From assembly GCA_958295855.1 (NCBI GenBank), contig OY282383.1:3576481-3640480 (forward strand): a DNA stretch of 64,000 nucleotides, written 5' to 3'. Below, piece by piece: positions 35,980 through 44,224 of the stretch. How positions within the stretch are numbered: position 1 is the stretch's first letter; the number at the start of each line of letters is the position of its first letter. A model generated the notes under the pieces. That model made no database searches and had not been told where the DNA came from. It saw only the letters and a program-made list of their open reading frames with translations. The DNA comes from an uncultured Poribacteria bacterium. GTDB taxonomy: Bacteria; Poribacteria; WGA-4E; WGA-3G. The position numbers and the translations under genes were made by a program.

Positions 35980-36114
35980 CAGGTTCCTCCGAAGGTGCTT
36001 ACCTATAATATACACCTAATTTCCGATTCGGTTGCATTTTTTTTGAAATTTTCCCTTTTTGTCATTCCTTGCGGAGTAATCAGCATAAGTAAGAAATAAA
36101 AAAGTTGTTCATTA

Positions 36115-36145
36115 GGGTAATGCCCCGCAAAGCGGGGAATCACCC
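36115..36145. repeat. CCCCGC-AAA-GCGGGG palindromic element
   Basis: Reverse-orientation copy with GGGTAAT...CACCC arms, lying between two inverted AAGTTGT units. Confidence 0.85.
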
Positions 36146-36201
36146 TAAAATTCACAACAATGTAAGAAATAAAAAAGTTGTTCATTGGCCATTCACAACT
36201 T

Positions 36202-36234
36202 GGTATGAAACCCTGCTTTGCAGGGGCAAATACC
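36202..36234. repeat. CCCTGC-TTT-GCAGGG palindromic element
   Basis: GGTATGAAA...AAATACC form, just downstream of a TTCACAACTT unit. Confidence 0.85.
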
Positions 36235-36708
36235 ATTGGCAGGATACCAAAAACGCGCGCATTAGCGCGCCTCGTAGAGGTCGTCCGAGGTTTTTCATGC
36301 ATTAAGAAATTTTATTTATTTCTTACATTAAAGGCAGATGGAGACAGAGCACCGCCCTTACAAGTCAAACCCTTATCGTATTACATGTTGAACCAAGTTG
36401 TGAGTGACTAGCGAACAACTTTTTTGGCGAAGCTTGCAAGCCAAGTTGTGAATTTTAATGAACAACTTTTTTATTTCTTACATTACTTGCTATTCAAATC
36501 TATTTTTTACATTGAACAGAAGGAAAGAGGAGCGAAAGAATGGAGAACTGCTAAGGCATCAAAAACCTCCAACGACATCTACAGTGCATTGTCAGAACCA
36601 TCACGCAACCCGATTACTCCGCAAGGAATAACAAAAATCCAACTTTCCAACCTTCCACGCTTCCAAACCTCCGTCCTTCCAACTTTTGCGGCGTATTTGC
36701 GGCGTAAT

Positions 36709-36742
36709 GGCATATTACCCCTGCTTTGCAGGGGTTGATACC
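36709..36742. repeat. CCCCTGC-TTT-GCAGGGG palindromic element
   Basis: Flanked by GCGGCGTAAT and CACTGCGCCCAAGTTGT as in the other composite units. Confidence 0.85.
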
Positions 36743-36884
36743 ACTGCGCCCAAGTTGTGCGCGACTCGCAAACAACTTTTTTATTTCTTATACCTGCGAC
36801 GTGCATTTCGCCCATAAGCGACGTGCATTCTCGATGCTTGACCGGAAAACGGTCTTGGTGTATGATGATTTCAATAGGTGCTGT

Positions 36885-37047
36885 TACCCAAGTTGTGAGT
36901 GACTAGCGAACAACTTTTGCGGCGTAATGGTATCGGTTTCCCCTGCTTTGCAGGGGTAATATACCACTTCGCCCAAGTTGCGCGTGATTAGCAAGCAACT
37001 TTTTTATTTCTTACTTATGCGACGTGCATTTTTATTTCTTACATTTT
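36885..37047. repeat. Composite repeat unit, near-complete copy
   Basis: Order: CCAAGTTGTGAGTGACTAGC, ACAACTTTTGCGGCGTAATG, palindrome 36929-36965, CGCCCAAGTTGCGCGTGATT, AGCAAGCAACTTTTTTATTT, GCGACGTGCATT. The same order is seen at 42874-43003 and 52118-52306. Confidence 0.85.
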
Positions 37048-37165
37048 TGATCTGGGATTAGATCAAATTTGTCTGAACTTTACATTCAATGCGATAAAAA
37101 TTTACCATATCTGCTAACATAAGTCAAATTTAGAACGGAACAACTGCGTTCCGGTGGAGGATTAC

Positions 37166-37735
37166 ATGTTTGATCAGGTCTTACAAGAGGTTGAGACGCA
37201 GTGTAGGGCAGAACGCATCCCGATGTTGGGTCCCGAAAAGGCGAAATTTCTCGCCGCCTGCGTTGAGAAGGCAAAGCCGTCCCTGATTGTTGAATGCGGA
37301 ACAGCTATCGGTTATTCAGGTCTGTGGATGTTACGCGTGTTAAAATCGGCAGGCACCGGACGCTTAATAACGGTTGAGATAGAGGCTGACCGGGCAGCGC
37401 AAGCGCGCGCAAATTTTGAACGTGCAGGGATGGCGGGCCTAGTGGATTCACGCATTGGGGATGCACAGAAGGTGCTCAAAAGTATCCAAGAGCCTGTAGA
37501 TTTTCTGCTCCTTGATAACAATTTCAGCAACTATTTTCCCTGTTTTCAGGCAATTGAATCGCGCCTAACCAATCCAGCGACGGTGGTAGCTGACAACGTT
37601 GGTATCGGTGCAGAGTCGATGGCAGATTATCTAGAGCACGTCCGAAAGCATTATGAATCTGAAACACACTGGTTTGACATTGACCTGCCGTGGGTGAAAC
37701 AGGACGCAATTGAGGTAAGCATCTATCGACATTAG
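37166..37735 (+). CDS. Class I SAM-dependent O-methyltransferase
   Basis: 189 residues. The SAM site is IVECGTAIGYSGLWMLRVL (about residues 38-56), followed by LITVEIEADRAAQARANFER and FLLLDNNFSNYF, as in small catechol-type O-methyltransferases. The Asp of the usual metal-binding LDD/LDN motif is present. ATG at 37166 has GGAGG 5 bases upstream. Substrate unknown. Confidence 0.82.
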   Translation: MFDQVLQEVETQCRAERIPMLGPEKAKFLAACVEKAKPSLIVECGTAIGYSGLWMLRVLKSAGTGRLITVEIEADRAAQARANFERAGMAGLVDSRIGDAQKVLKSIQEPVDFLLLDNNFSNYFPCFQAIESRLTNPATVVADNVGIGAESMADYLEHVRKHYESETHWFDIDLPWVKQDAIEVSIYRH

Positions 37736-37789
37736 GAACGGCTATCAGTTATTGAAAACCCATGATTACATCTTTAGGGAGGACGCTTA

Positions 37790-40624
37790 ATGGATTATGA
37801 TTTTACTGCTGTCGCTCGGTTACCTTCGCCAGATGATAACGTCGCTATCGCTACCCAAAGATTGGACGCAGGCACAGAGATTCGCTACGACAGGGCGCAG
37901 TTTCGCCTATCGCACACCGTGTTAGAGGGGCATCGCTTCGCCATCCTGCCGATTTCAGAGGAAACACCGCTGTTTTCGTGGGGGTTGCCGTTTGGCTTTG
38001 CCTCGCGTCCTATTGCCCCTGGCGACTATGTGTGCAATCAGAAGATGATAGATTCGTTATCCATTAGAAATCTGCCCTTCGCATTGCCAGCAACCCCTAA
38101 CTTTAGCGACAAGATGGCCCCTTATGTGCTGGATGAAACAGAATTCCGCCCGGGTGAGCAGGTGGCGCGTTATGCGCATGAACGCCACTTTCTCGGCTAT
38201 CAGCGGCCAGGGAATCGGGGCGTTGGCACGCGAAACTATATCGTCGTCATGGGGACAACCTCACGTACCTCCGGTTTCGCGAGAAGACTCGCTCAAAAAT
38301 GCGCAGCGCATGCCGAAGCGTATCCAAATGTAGATGGGGTGGTGTCCGTAACGCACACAGAAGGCGGAGAAGGCAAAACGCCAAATAATGTGGAGATGTT
38401 GCTCCGAACGCTCGCGGGTTTTACAGTGCATCCCAATGTCGGCGCGATTATGCTCGTTGACTATGGCACCGAAGCGGTTACCAACGAGATGCTGAAGGAC
38501 TATATGCTGCACGAAGGCTATAGCTTGGGGGATGTTGTCCATCATTTCTTCCGGTTGGAGGGGAGCTTTGATGCAAACTTGGCGAGCGGCGCGGAGATTA
38601 TTAACGGGTGGTTGGATAGCGTGAACAGCGTCGCGCGCACCGAACAACCTCTGGAGAATCTGAAGATCGCCTTGCAGTGCGGCGGTTCCGATGCCTTCTC
38701 TGGTGTATCCGGCAATCCGCTTGCTGCTTACGTTGCGAAGGAAGTTATCCGCTACGGCGGGTGTGCCAACCTTGCAGAAACGGATGAGCTCATTGGTGCA
38801 GAGGCTTATGTACTTCAGAACGTCCGCGATTTACCGACGGCGCGCACATTCCTCAATACGATTGAACGTTTCAAGGTGCGCGCGGCGTGGCATGGGCACT
38901 CCACAGAGGCGAATCCGTCTGGTGGTAACAATTTCCGTGGGCTCTATAACATCGCCATTAAATCAATTGGTGCAGCGATGAAACGGCATCCCGAGGTATG
39001 CCTTGACTACGTCATTAATTACAGCAAACTGATGGAGAAACCGGGCTACTATTTCATGGATAGCCCCGGCAACGATTTAGAGAGCATCGCCGGGCAGGTG
39101 GCATCCGGGGCCAACATAATCTTCTTTGTGACAGGCAACGGATCCATTACCAATTTCCCCTTCGTGCCGACGCTTAAGATAGTCACCACGACAGGACGAT
39201 ACGAGATGCTTGCCAAGGATATGGACGTAAACGCCGGTGCCTATCTTGATGGCACACCGATGGAAGAACTCGGCGAATCGATGCTGGACCTGACGGTGGA
39301 TGTTGCGTCGGGTGAGCGTTCAGTGGGTGAGAAAGCGGGGCATTCCCAAGTCTCGTTGTGGCGCGATTGGAAGCAGACCGGCCCCACAGATTTGACTCCC
39401 CTCTTGACAGAATCCGAATTGAAGTCCGGCCAACCCCTTTCAATTGAAACAATTTTGGCGCAGCTTGCAAGCCAAAACTTGCAATCAAATCCGCCGGCAC
39501 ATGCGCACGTGGACGTTTCCATATCACCGGCGGCACCTACCGGCACCAAACAGACTTTTCGTGCTTTCCAAACAGAGGAGGGATATCGCAGTGATCAGGT
39601 TGGGTTAATCTTGCCAACAAGCCTCTGTTCCGGGCAGATTGCACAGATAATCGCGCACCGTTGCAACGAACAACTTCTTTCCGTAGCGCGAGCAAAGGGT
39701 AGTTACCCCCGCAAAGCGGGGGCACATGCCCATCCCCGTGCCTCAGCGTCCTCACTGCAGCAGCAAATTACCCGTTTTGTCGCGCTCCCGCATACGGAGG
39801 GGTGCGGTGTCTCCAGCGGACGTTCTGAAGAAATTTACACCCGCACGATGATTGGACACCTCACGCATCCGACGGTTGCCCTCGGTTTACTCCTCGAACA
39901 CGGCTGTGAAAAAACCCACAACGACCATGTCCGACATGAAATTCAGAAACTGGGCATAGCACCAGAACGGTACGGCTGGGCGAGTGTGCAATTAGATGGC
40001 GGCATCGACGCTGTTATTGCTAAGGTGCAAGACTGGTTTGCGGACAAACTTGCCGATAAACCGCCTGTTCCTGTCGTCGATGCAGGGTTAGAACACCTCC
40101 GCATAGCCGTAACATCAACAGGTGCGGCGACTGAAGAAGTCTCGCGCTCCCTGATGCAATTGACTCGGGGAATCGTCGATGCGGGTGGCACGGTTGTCGT
40201 CCCAGCGAACGCGGCATTTATGTATTACGGCACGTCCGGGGCTACAACCCCCTCCCACAGTGTGCCTACTACTTTGGCGTACGGCCAACGGGTCGAAAAA
40301 GCTGGTTTCCATATCATGGAGACACCGACAGACCAGCCGACAGAGACATTAACCGGGTTAGGGGCGACAGGCGTAGATCTGGCACTTGTACACATCGTCG
40401 GCGCACCGCTACAATCGCATGTGATGGTGCCGCTCATTCAAGTGTCTACCGATTCCGCAACGCAAGCCAACTACGGCGATGATCTGGATGTGGTGACTGT
40501 TGATGTTGACGACATGTTAGCGTTAATTGTGGCGGTGGCTTCGCGTCGGTATACTCCGAAGTTGCACGGAAAAGGGAATACGGATTTTCAGTTGACGCGG
40601 GGGTTATTGGGGATTTCGATGTGA
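37790..40624 (+). CDS. Double-length UxaA/GarD-family dehydratase-like protein
   Basis: 944 residues, nearly twice the usual length. Residues 1-540 form a complete UxaA unit: SAF-type N-domain (residues about 10-110), PGNRGVGTRNYIVVMGTTSR, HTEGGEGKTPNN, IALQCGGSDAFSGVSGNP and GNDLESIAGQVASGANIIFF. Residues 600-944 repeat the catalytic fold (VALPHTEGCGVSSGRSEE, HLTHPTVALGLLLEHGCEKT), so this is an internal duplication. The linker, about 548-645, is made of three repeats: GGCGCAGCTTGCAAGCC (39454-39490), the GGACGTTTCCATAT element and a CCCCC palindrome (39697-39731). GGGAGG precedes the ATG. Members dehydrate sugar acids; the substrate is not readable. Confidence 0.85.
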   Translation: MDYDFTAVARLPSPDDNVAIATQRLDAGTEIRYDRAQFRLSHTVLEGHRFAILPISEETPLFSWGLPFGFASRPIAPGDYVCNQKMIDSLSIRNLPFALPATPNFSDKMAPYVLDETEFRPGEQVARYAHERHFLGYQRPGNRGVGTRNYIVVMGTTSRTSGFARRLAQKCAAHAEAYPNVDGVVSVTHTEGGEGKTPNNVEMLLRTLAGFTVHPNVGAIMLVDYGTEAVTNEMLKDYMLHEGYSLGDVVHHFFRLEGSFDANLASGAEIINGWLDSVNSVARTEQPLENLKIALQCGGSDAFSGVSGNPLAAYVAKEVIRYGGCANLAETDELIGAEAYVLQNVRDLPTARTFLNTIERFKVRAAWHGHSTEANPSGGNNFRGLYNIAIKSIGAAMKRHPEVCLDYVINYSKLMEKPGYYFMDSPGNDLESIAGQVASGANIIFFVTGNGSITNFPFVPTLKIVTTTGRYEMLAKDMDVNAGAYLDGTPMEELGESMLDLTVDVASGERSVGEKAGHSQVSLWRDWKQTGPTDLTPLLTESELKSGQPLSIETILAQLASQNLQSNPPAHAHVDVSISPAAPTGTKQTFRAFQTEEGYRSDQVGLILPTSLCSGQIAQIIAHRCNEQLLSVARAKGSYPRKAGAHAHPRASASSLQQQITRFVALPHTEGCGVSSGRSEEIYTRTMIGHLTHPTVALGLLLEHGCEKTHNDHVRHEIQKLGIAPERYGWASVQLDGGIDAVIAKVQDWFADKLADKPPVPVVDAGLEHLRIAVTSTGAATEEVSRSLMQLTRGIVDAGGTVVVPANAAFMYYGTSGATTPSHSVPTTLAYGQRVEKAGFHIMETPTDQPTETLTGLGATGVDLALVHIVGAPLQSHVMVPLIQVSTDSATQANYGDDLDVVTVDVDDMLALIVAVASRRYTPKLHGKGNTDFQLTRGLLGISM
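39454..39490. repeat. TTTGGCGCAGC-TTGCAAGCCAAAACTTGC unit inside uxaA-like gene
   Basis: The same unit lies intergenically at 52582-52619, 53673-53711 and 55271-55308, and in part at 36422-36443. Here it is in frame and reads ILAQLASQNLQS. Confidence 0.8.
39504..39545. repeat. In-frame repeat GGACGTTTCCATAT..., copy 2
   Basis: Matches 29991-30036 in the FGE-sialidase gene; encodes HVDVSISPAAPTGT in the linker of the UxaA-like protein. Confidence 0.7.
39697..39731. repeat. CCCCCGC-AAA-GCGGGGG palindromic element inside uxaA-like gene
   Basis: In frame, encoding GSYPRKAGAHAHP at about residues 636-648. Confidence 0.85.
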
Positions 40625-40665
40625 AAAAGCATAGTTAGGATTCTCTCTTCTGTAGGCGCGAGAGA

Positions 40666-40698
40666 GGGTATCTCCCCCGCAAAGCGGGGGTGAGTACC
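40666..40698. repeat. CCCCCGC-AAA-GCGGGGG palindromic element
   Basis: GGGTATCT...GAGTACC form in the convergent gap after the uxaA-like gene. A second, larger inverted repeat (GGGCGGGGCCCCGTGCCCGC near 40737 and AGGCGAGGCACGGAGACCTCG near 40773) follows. Confidence 0.85.
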
Positions 40699-40817
40699 GC
40701 TCTCCGAACATCCCCGGCGCTCTCTTTTGCTGTAGGGGCGGGGCCCCGTGCCCGCCCGACCTTCAAGATTGTAGGCGAGGCACGGAGACCTCGCCCTACA
40801 AGAACGGAATTGTGTTT

Positions 40818-41879
40818 CTACAGCGGTAACGAAATCGGTGCGCCGATTTGGGAGGAGCGATACGTTGCCTCTGCCAACTCAATGCCATCTCTCCCGATGC
40901 GGCCGTCGGTCGTTGGCACCGCTTCACCAGCGATGCACTGGAGCCAATGATCGATGCTCGCGCCCTTCGCTGCCATGCCCCAATAGCGTTGCTCACGCTG
41001 TGCTGCTGGGACATTGCGGTAGGTGTCATCATCCGGCACCGGCGCAGTGAACTCTTCTGCGGATGCCATATCGTGGGTTTTCCAACGGAGGCCATGCCGA
41101 ATCAGTGTTGCAGAACCCGTGCTCGTGACGAGCCCGTTACCGCTATTTCCAATTTCAGCCGCCCAACTCTTAATCATCATGCCAACACCCCCGTTTTTGA
41201 AATGCACCGTCAGCAGGGCGTTGTTCTCCACCGCCTGCTCAGGGGATGGGTAGGTGCCGCCGAGTGGGACATGGCTTGTGAAACCGTAGACAGTGGCGGC
41301 GGGGCCGTATAGCCACAGCCAGATATCGAGGTTGTGAATGGCTTGCTCCACCAGCATACCGCCTGATTCTGCCTTGACGAAGAGCCATGGATGCCGTTCG
41401 GGCGAAAACCAACCGACTTGATTAGAGTACGCCATCTCCAATGTGCCGAGTGTACCGTCCTCTAGCAGAGATTTTAGTTTCATGTATCCCGGATCGAACC
41501 GCATCATGTAGGCTACCATCAGGAGGACACCTGCATTTTCAGCACAGGAGACCATTTCATCGCCCTCCGTGACGTTGCAACACATCGGCTTTTCCATCAA
41601 GATGTGTTTACCGGCCTCAGCGGCGGCGAGGGTAATTTCAAGGTGCGGGCGCGGGTGGACGCACACATCAACTGCGTCTATATCTTGTCTGTCGAGGAGC
41701 GCGCGGTAATCTGTGTAGGCATCCGCGTCAAACAGGTCTGCTTGTTCGTTTGCAGATGCCGCGTTGATGTCGGCAATTGCGACAATGTCGGCGCGGCGAG
41801 TCGGTTCCTGGTAATAGGGGGCATGGAGGTTGCGGAAGATACCACCACATCCGATGATGCCAACTCTGATTTTATCCAT
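40818..41879 (-). CDS. Gfo/Idh/MocA family oxidoreductase
   Basis: 353 residues: Rossmann motif VGIIGCGGIFRNLHAPYY at residues 5-22, EKPMCCN near 96, and a C-terminal domain with YSNQVGWFSPERHPWLF and VEQAIHNLDIWLW, which carries the catalytic-site His. GGAG precedes the ATG by 7 bases. It lies 75 bases downstream of the selenoprotein gene on the same strand. Substrate unknown. Confidence 0.9.
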   Translation of the reverse strand: MDKIRVGIIGCGGIFRNLHAPYYQEPTRRADIVAIADINAASANEQADLFDADAYTDYRALLDRQDIDAVDVCVHPRPHLEITLAAAEAGKHILMEKPMCCNVTEGDEMVSCAENAGVLLMVAYMMRFDPGYMKLKSLLEDGTLGTLEMAYSNQVGWFSPERHPWLFVKAESGGMLVEQAIHNLDIWLWLYGPAATVYGFTSHVPLGGTYPSPEQAVENNALLTVHFKNGGVGMMIKSWAAEIGNSGNGLVTSTGSATLIRHGLRWKTHDMASAEEFTAPVPDDDTYRNVPAAQREQRYWGMAAKGASIDHWLQCIAGEAVPTTDGRIGRDGIELAEATYRSSQIGAPISLPL

Positions 41880-41954
41880 GGATTTTCTCCTTTTGTAATT
41901 AGCAAACTTCTCTCCGGTAGACGCGCTTTCATGAAGTTTAAAAAATTGTTTCAG

Positions 41955-42698
41955 TCATACTGGCTCAACAAAGACACGAAGGATTGGGGGAGGTGTCTTG
42001 TCCGCTAGAAGTGCAAGTGCCTCAGCGATGATTGCGTGTTGTAACGTAGGGTTGTTCGGTTCGCCGAGGGGATGTCCAAAACGGTACGGAACGACTAATG
42101 CACGTGGTGGTTTAACCTGCTTTGCGATGCTCTCAACAAGTGTTATGGAGACTGTCGAAATACCTGCCTCTTCGACAGCACGCTGTATCAATCCTACAGA
42201 CTGATTGCACATCGGTCAGACCGGTGTCAGAAACACAACGTCTACTTGATCTGATTTCAGCAGCCTACTGACTTCTGGTGCGGTTTGTCGAATCAGCTGC
42301 CTCGGTTTGGTAATCGCGCCCATGAAACTGAAGTGTCTATAGTTCAGGGATGCGATTTTCCCTTCGGTTTCCAATTCTCGGAATCTATCAAGCGGGAAGA
42401 CAAGGTTCGCATCGATTTCTGTATCCGTTGTATCGTAAGCATGGCTTTTATGGGCGATAGGTAGCGTTTGCGTGTCAACGGTGTTTGGGATTTCACGATA
42501 GGAACAATCTCCGCTGTCAACAGTCTCATCAAAGGGTGGCTGTTCAGGGAGATGAAAGCCAGCAGTGGTGATGAGTGCAACGCGACATCGGCTTAACGGC
42601 AGGCGCAGCGGTGTATTCGGTGACGTGTCGTAACGCTGGTAGCGATAAGCCATTGTAAAGAGCCGGAATCTGAGGGCGAGCTCGCTGAAAGATGCCAT
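41955..42698 (-). CDS. Probable selenoprotein of the glycine/sarcosine/betaine/proline reductase (GrdB/PrdB-like) family; in-frame UGA read as Sec
   Basis: Two adjacent frames, 42698-42216 and 42212-41955, are one gene separated only by TGA CCG: the sequence reads VVFLTPV-U-PMCNQSVGLI. The first part contains RVALITTAGFHLPEQPPFDE, CSYREIP, LNYRHFSFMGAITKP and the second PPRALVVPYRFGHPLGEPNN, both characteristic of GrdB-related proteins, some of which have Sec or Cys at this UxxC position. Sec would be residue 161 of 247. A SECIS-like hairpin starts 8 bases after the UGA (42207-42189). The ATG at 42698 has only a weak GAG upstream. No selenium genes lie in the window. The alternative is a nonsense mutation, which would not explain the intact second half. 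Confidence 0.82.
42189..42207 (-). promoter_or_regulatory. Candidate bacterial SECIS hairpin
   Basis: On the mRNA, CAAUC and GAUUG pair around a 9-base loop (AGUCUGUAG). The stem starts 8 bases after the UGA, the distance at which the upper hairpin of known bacterial SECIS elements lies. The stem is only 5 bp, so this is suggestive. Confidence 0.5.
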
Positions 42699-42873
42699 AG
42701 AGATCTCAGTGTTAGTTGTTCGCGAAGATGAGCCGTTTCCTATTCTGACAAGGGAGTTGTATCGTCTACCCGGTGATGCTCCGCTCTCAGCACTATGGAA
42801 AAATCAATAGTAGCGAAGCCGATTTCGTTGACAGCCGTGTAACCGTCACGAATCACAATAGAGAAGATGCCCT

Positions 42874-43003
42874 TCACCAAGTTGTGAATTTTAATGAACA
42901 ACTTTTGCGGCTAAAGGTATGTCTCCCCTGCTTTGCAGGGGTAAATACCACCTGCGCCCAGGTTGCGCGTGATTAGCAAGCAACTTTTTTATTTCTTACA
43001 TTG
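42874..43003. repeat. Composite repeat unit, uninterrupted copy
   Basis: Same order as 36885-37047. In its right half, GCGCGTGATTAGCAAGCAAC is continuous, giving the empty site for the insertion at 52211-52247. Confidence 0.88.
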
Positions 43004-43329
43004 ATAAACCGAAACTGGGTTGCCCTCGTGTCGCATTTCCTGTTGACTTCTGCATTGAAATGTCACATAATTACATTTGAAGATAAAAAATCTCACTCCA
43101 GAGTTGAGTGTTTTGCTGGGCTGCGTACTAAAAGAACCTCAATTGTGAGATTGAAATACGGTGTCTAAATCTTCACTTTCAAGTATCAGTTAAAGTGGGT
43201 TTTGATGTGCATCAAGCGTCTCTTTCACTGACGACTGAAAACTGGCAGATGACAACTATTAAAGCATAAACGGGGGAAATTGGCAAGTTGAATAAGAAAA
43301 ATAAAGATGCGGTGAAACTGATAAATCCG

Positions 43330-43358
43330 TTGACAGAAAACGATTCTTAGGGTATAAT
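43330..43358 (+). promoter_or_regulatory. Promoter of the HpcH/HpaI aldolase gene
   Basis: Consensus TTGACA, 17 bases, TATAAT. The leader is about 130 bases and contains a GCGGTTTGCAAGCCGC hairpin. Confidence 0.8.
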
Positions 43359-43489
43359 TAATAGGATTATCTTGGAACACGCAGGGGCGTGTCCACAGCA
43401 GGATTTGGGGCCGCGCGGAAGACGATACTTTGCAAGAGGCGGTTTGCAAGCCGCGACCGCTGAAATAGGTTAACAATGGAGGGATAGCT

Positions 43490-44197
43490 ATGTCAACAAC
43501 CAATTTGAAAGAGCGTATTCGCAATGGAGAGCATGTCTATGGGGTTTCTGTTTCAATGATGACACCTCGTGACAGTCTTGTTGCCAGAGTTGAGGATGGC
43601 GGTTACGATTTTGTCGCCGTGGATAGCCAACATTCGGCGTTCAGTGAAGACAGGCTCGTCGCCTTCTGCGATATGGCAGATGAATTGGATATCCCAGTTA
43701 ACTTTCGGATTAAGCACACCCGAAACGCTTATCTCATCGGTAACTACCTTGACCTGGGCCCCTCCGGCATTGAGGTGCCGCAGGTAGAATTAGATGCCAC
43801 AGTAAATGAGGCGGTTGCTGCGTTCTACTACCCACAGCAGGGCATCCGGAGTTGGGGTGGTGCTGCGCGAAAAAACTCGGCGGGTAGAGAGCGGCTCGAC
43901 TATGCAGATTGGTGGAATAATTATGGCATCCTCTGGATGCAGATTGAGTCAATAGAGGCGGTAACCCACGCTCGGCGGCTCGCCAAAGCAGGTGTAGATT
44001 GTCTCTCCTTTGGGCCCGCAGATTTGACGTTCAGCATCGAAAGCCATCCGAATCACGCGATCCAAACGGTAGATGCCTGTGTGCAGTATGTCGCCAAAGA
44101 ATTGGAAGGAAGCCCAACTGCTGTCTGCTTTAGGAACGGCAATCCAAGCACGCGCGAAAAATATGCGGCCATGGGTGTTACTGTCTTTTTAGAATAG
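43490..44197 (+). CDS. HpcH/HpaI family aldolase
   Basis: 235 residues of a class II pyruvate-type aldolase TIM barrel. GGYDFVAVDSQHSAFSED, GPSGIEVPQVE, LWMQIESIEAV (metal Glu) and LSFGPADLTFS (metal Asp) match the family. GGAGG stands 7 bases before the ATG. It probably cleaves or forms a hydroxy-oxo sugar acid. Confidence 0.88.
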   Translation: MSTTNLKERIRNGEHVYGVSVSMMTPRDSLVARVEDGGYDFVAVDSQHSAFSEDRLVAFCDMADELDIPVNFRIKHTRNAYLIGNYLDLGPSGIEVPQVELDATVNEAVAAFYYPQQGIRSWGGAARKNSAGRERLDYADWWNNYGILWMQIESIEAVTHARRLAKAGVDCLSFGPADLTFSIESHPNHAIQTVDACVQYVAKELEGSPTAVCFRNGNPSTREKYAAMGVTVFLE

Positions 44198-44224
44198 GCT
44201 CATAAGGGCGGATGCCGATTAAAA

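Larger units (their letters stand above)
35980..37165. other. 1.2-kb repeat mosaic without a gene
   Basis: Contains palindromes at 36115-36145, 36202-36234, 36709-36742 and 36929-36965, each embedded in larger units: AAGTTGT...ACAACTTTTTTATTTC, GCGACGTGCAT, the CCTTGCGGAGTAATC unit (36068 and 36612) and the CCTCGTAGAGGTCGTCCGAG unit near 36271. No credible ORF. Confidence 0.8.
42699..43489. other. Gap with a composite repeat and a promoter
   Basis: Holds the composite repeat 42874-43003 (palindrome 42916-42949), a diverged ACTGACGACTGAAAACTGG stretch near 43228, a hairpin GCGGTTTGCAAGCCGC at 43439-43455 and the promoter 43330-43358. No gene. Confidence 0.75.

Noticed and set aside
36115..37050. 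CRISPR-like regular repeats in the 36-37 kb gap
   Set aside because: The repeated units are palindromes in both orientations with irregular spacing, so they are dispersed repeats and not an array.
42216..42698. Two separate genes split by a stop
   Set aside because: The second frame begins two codons after TGA in the same frame and continues the family similarity; a selenocysteine reading explains both.
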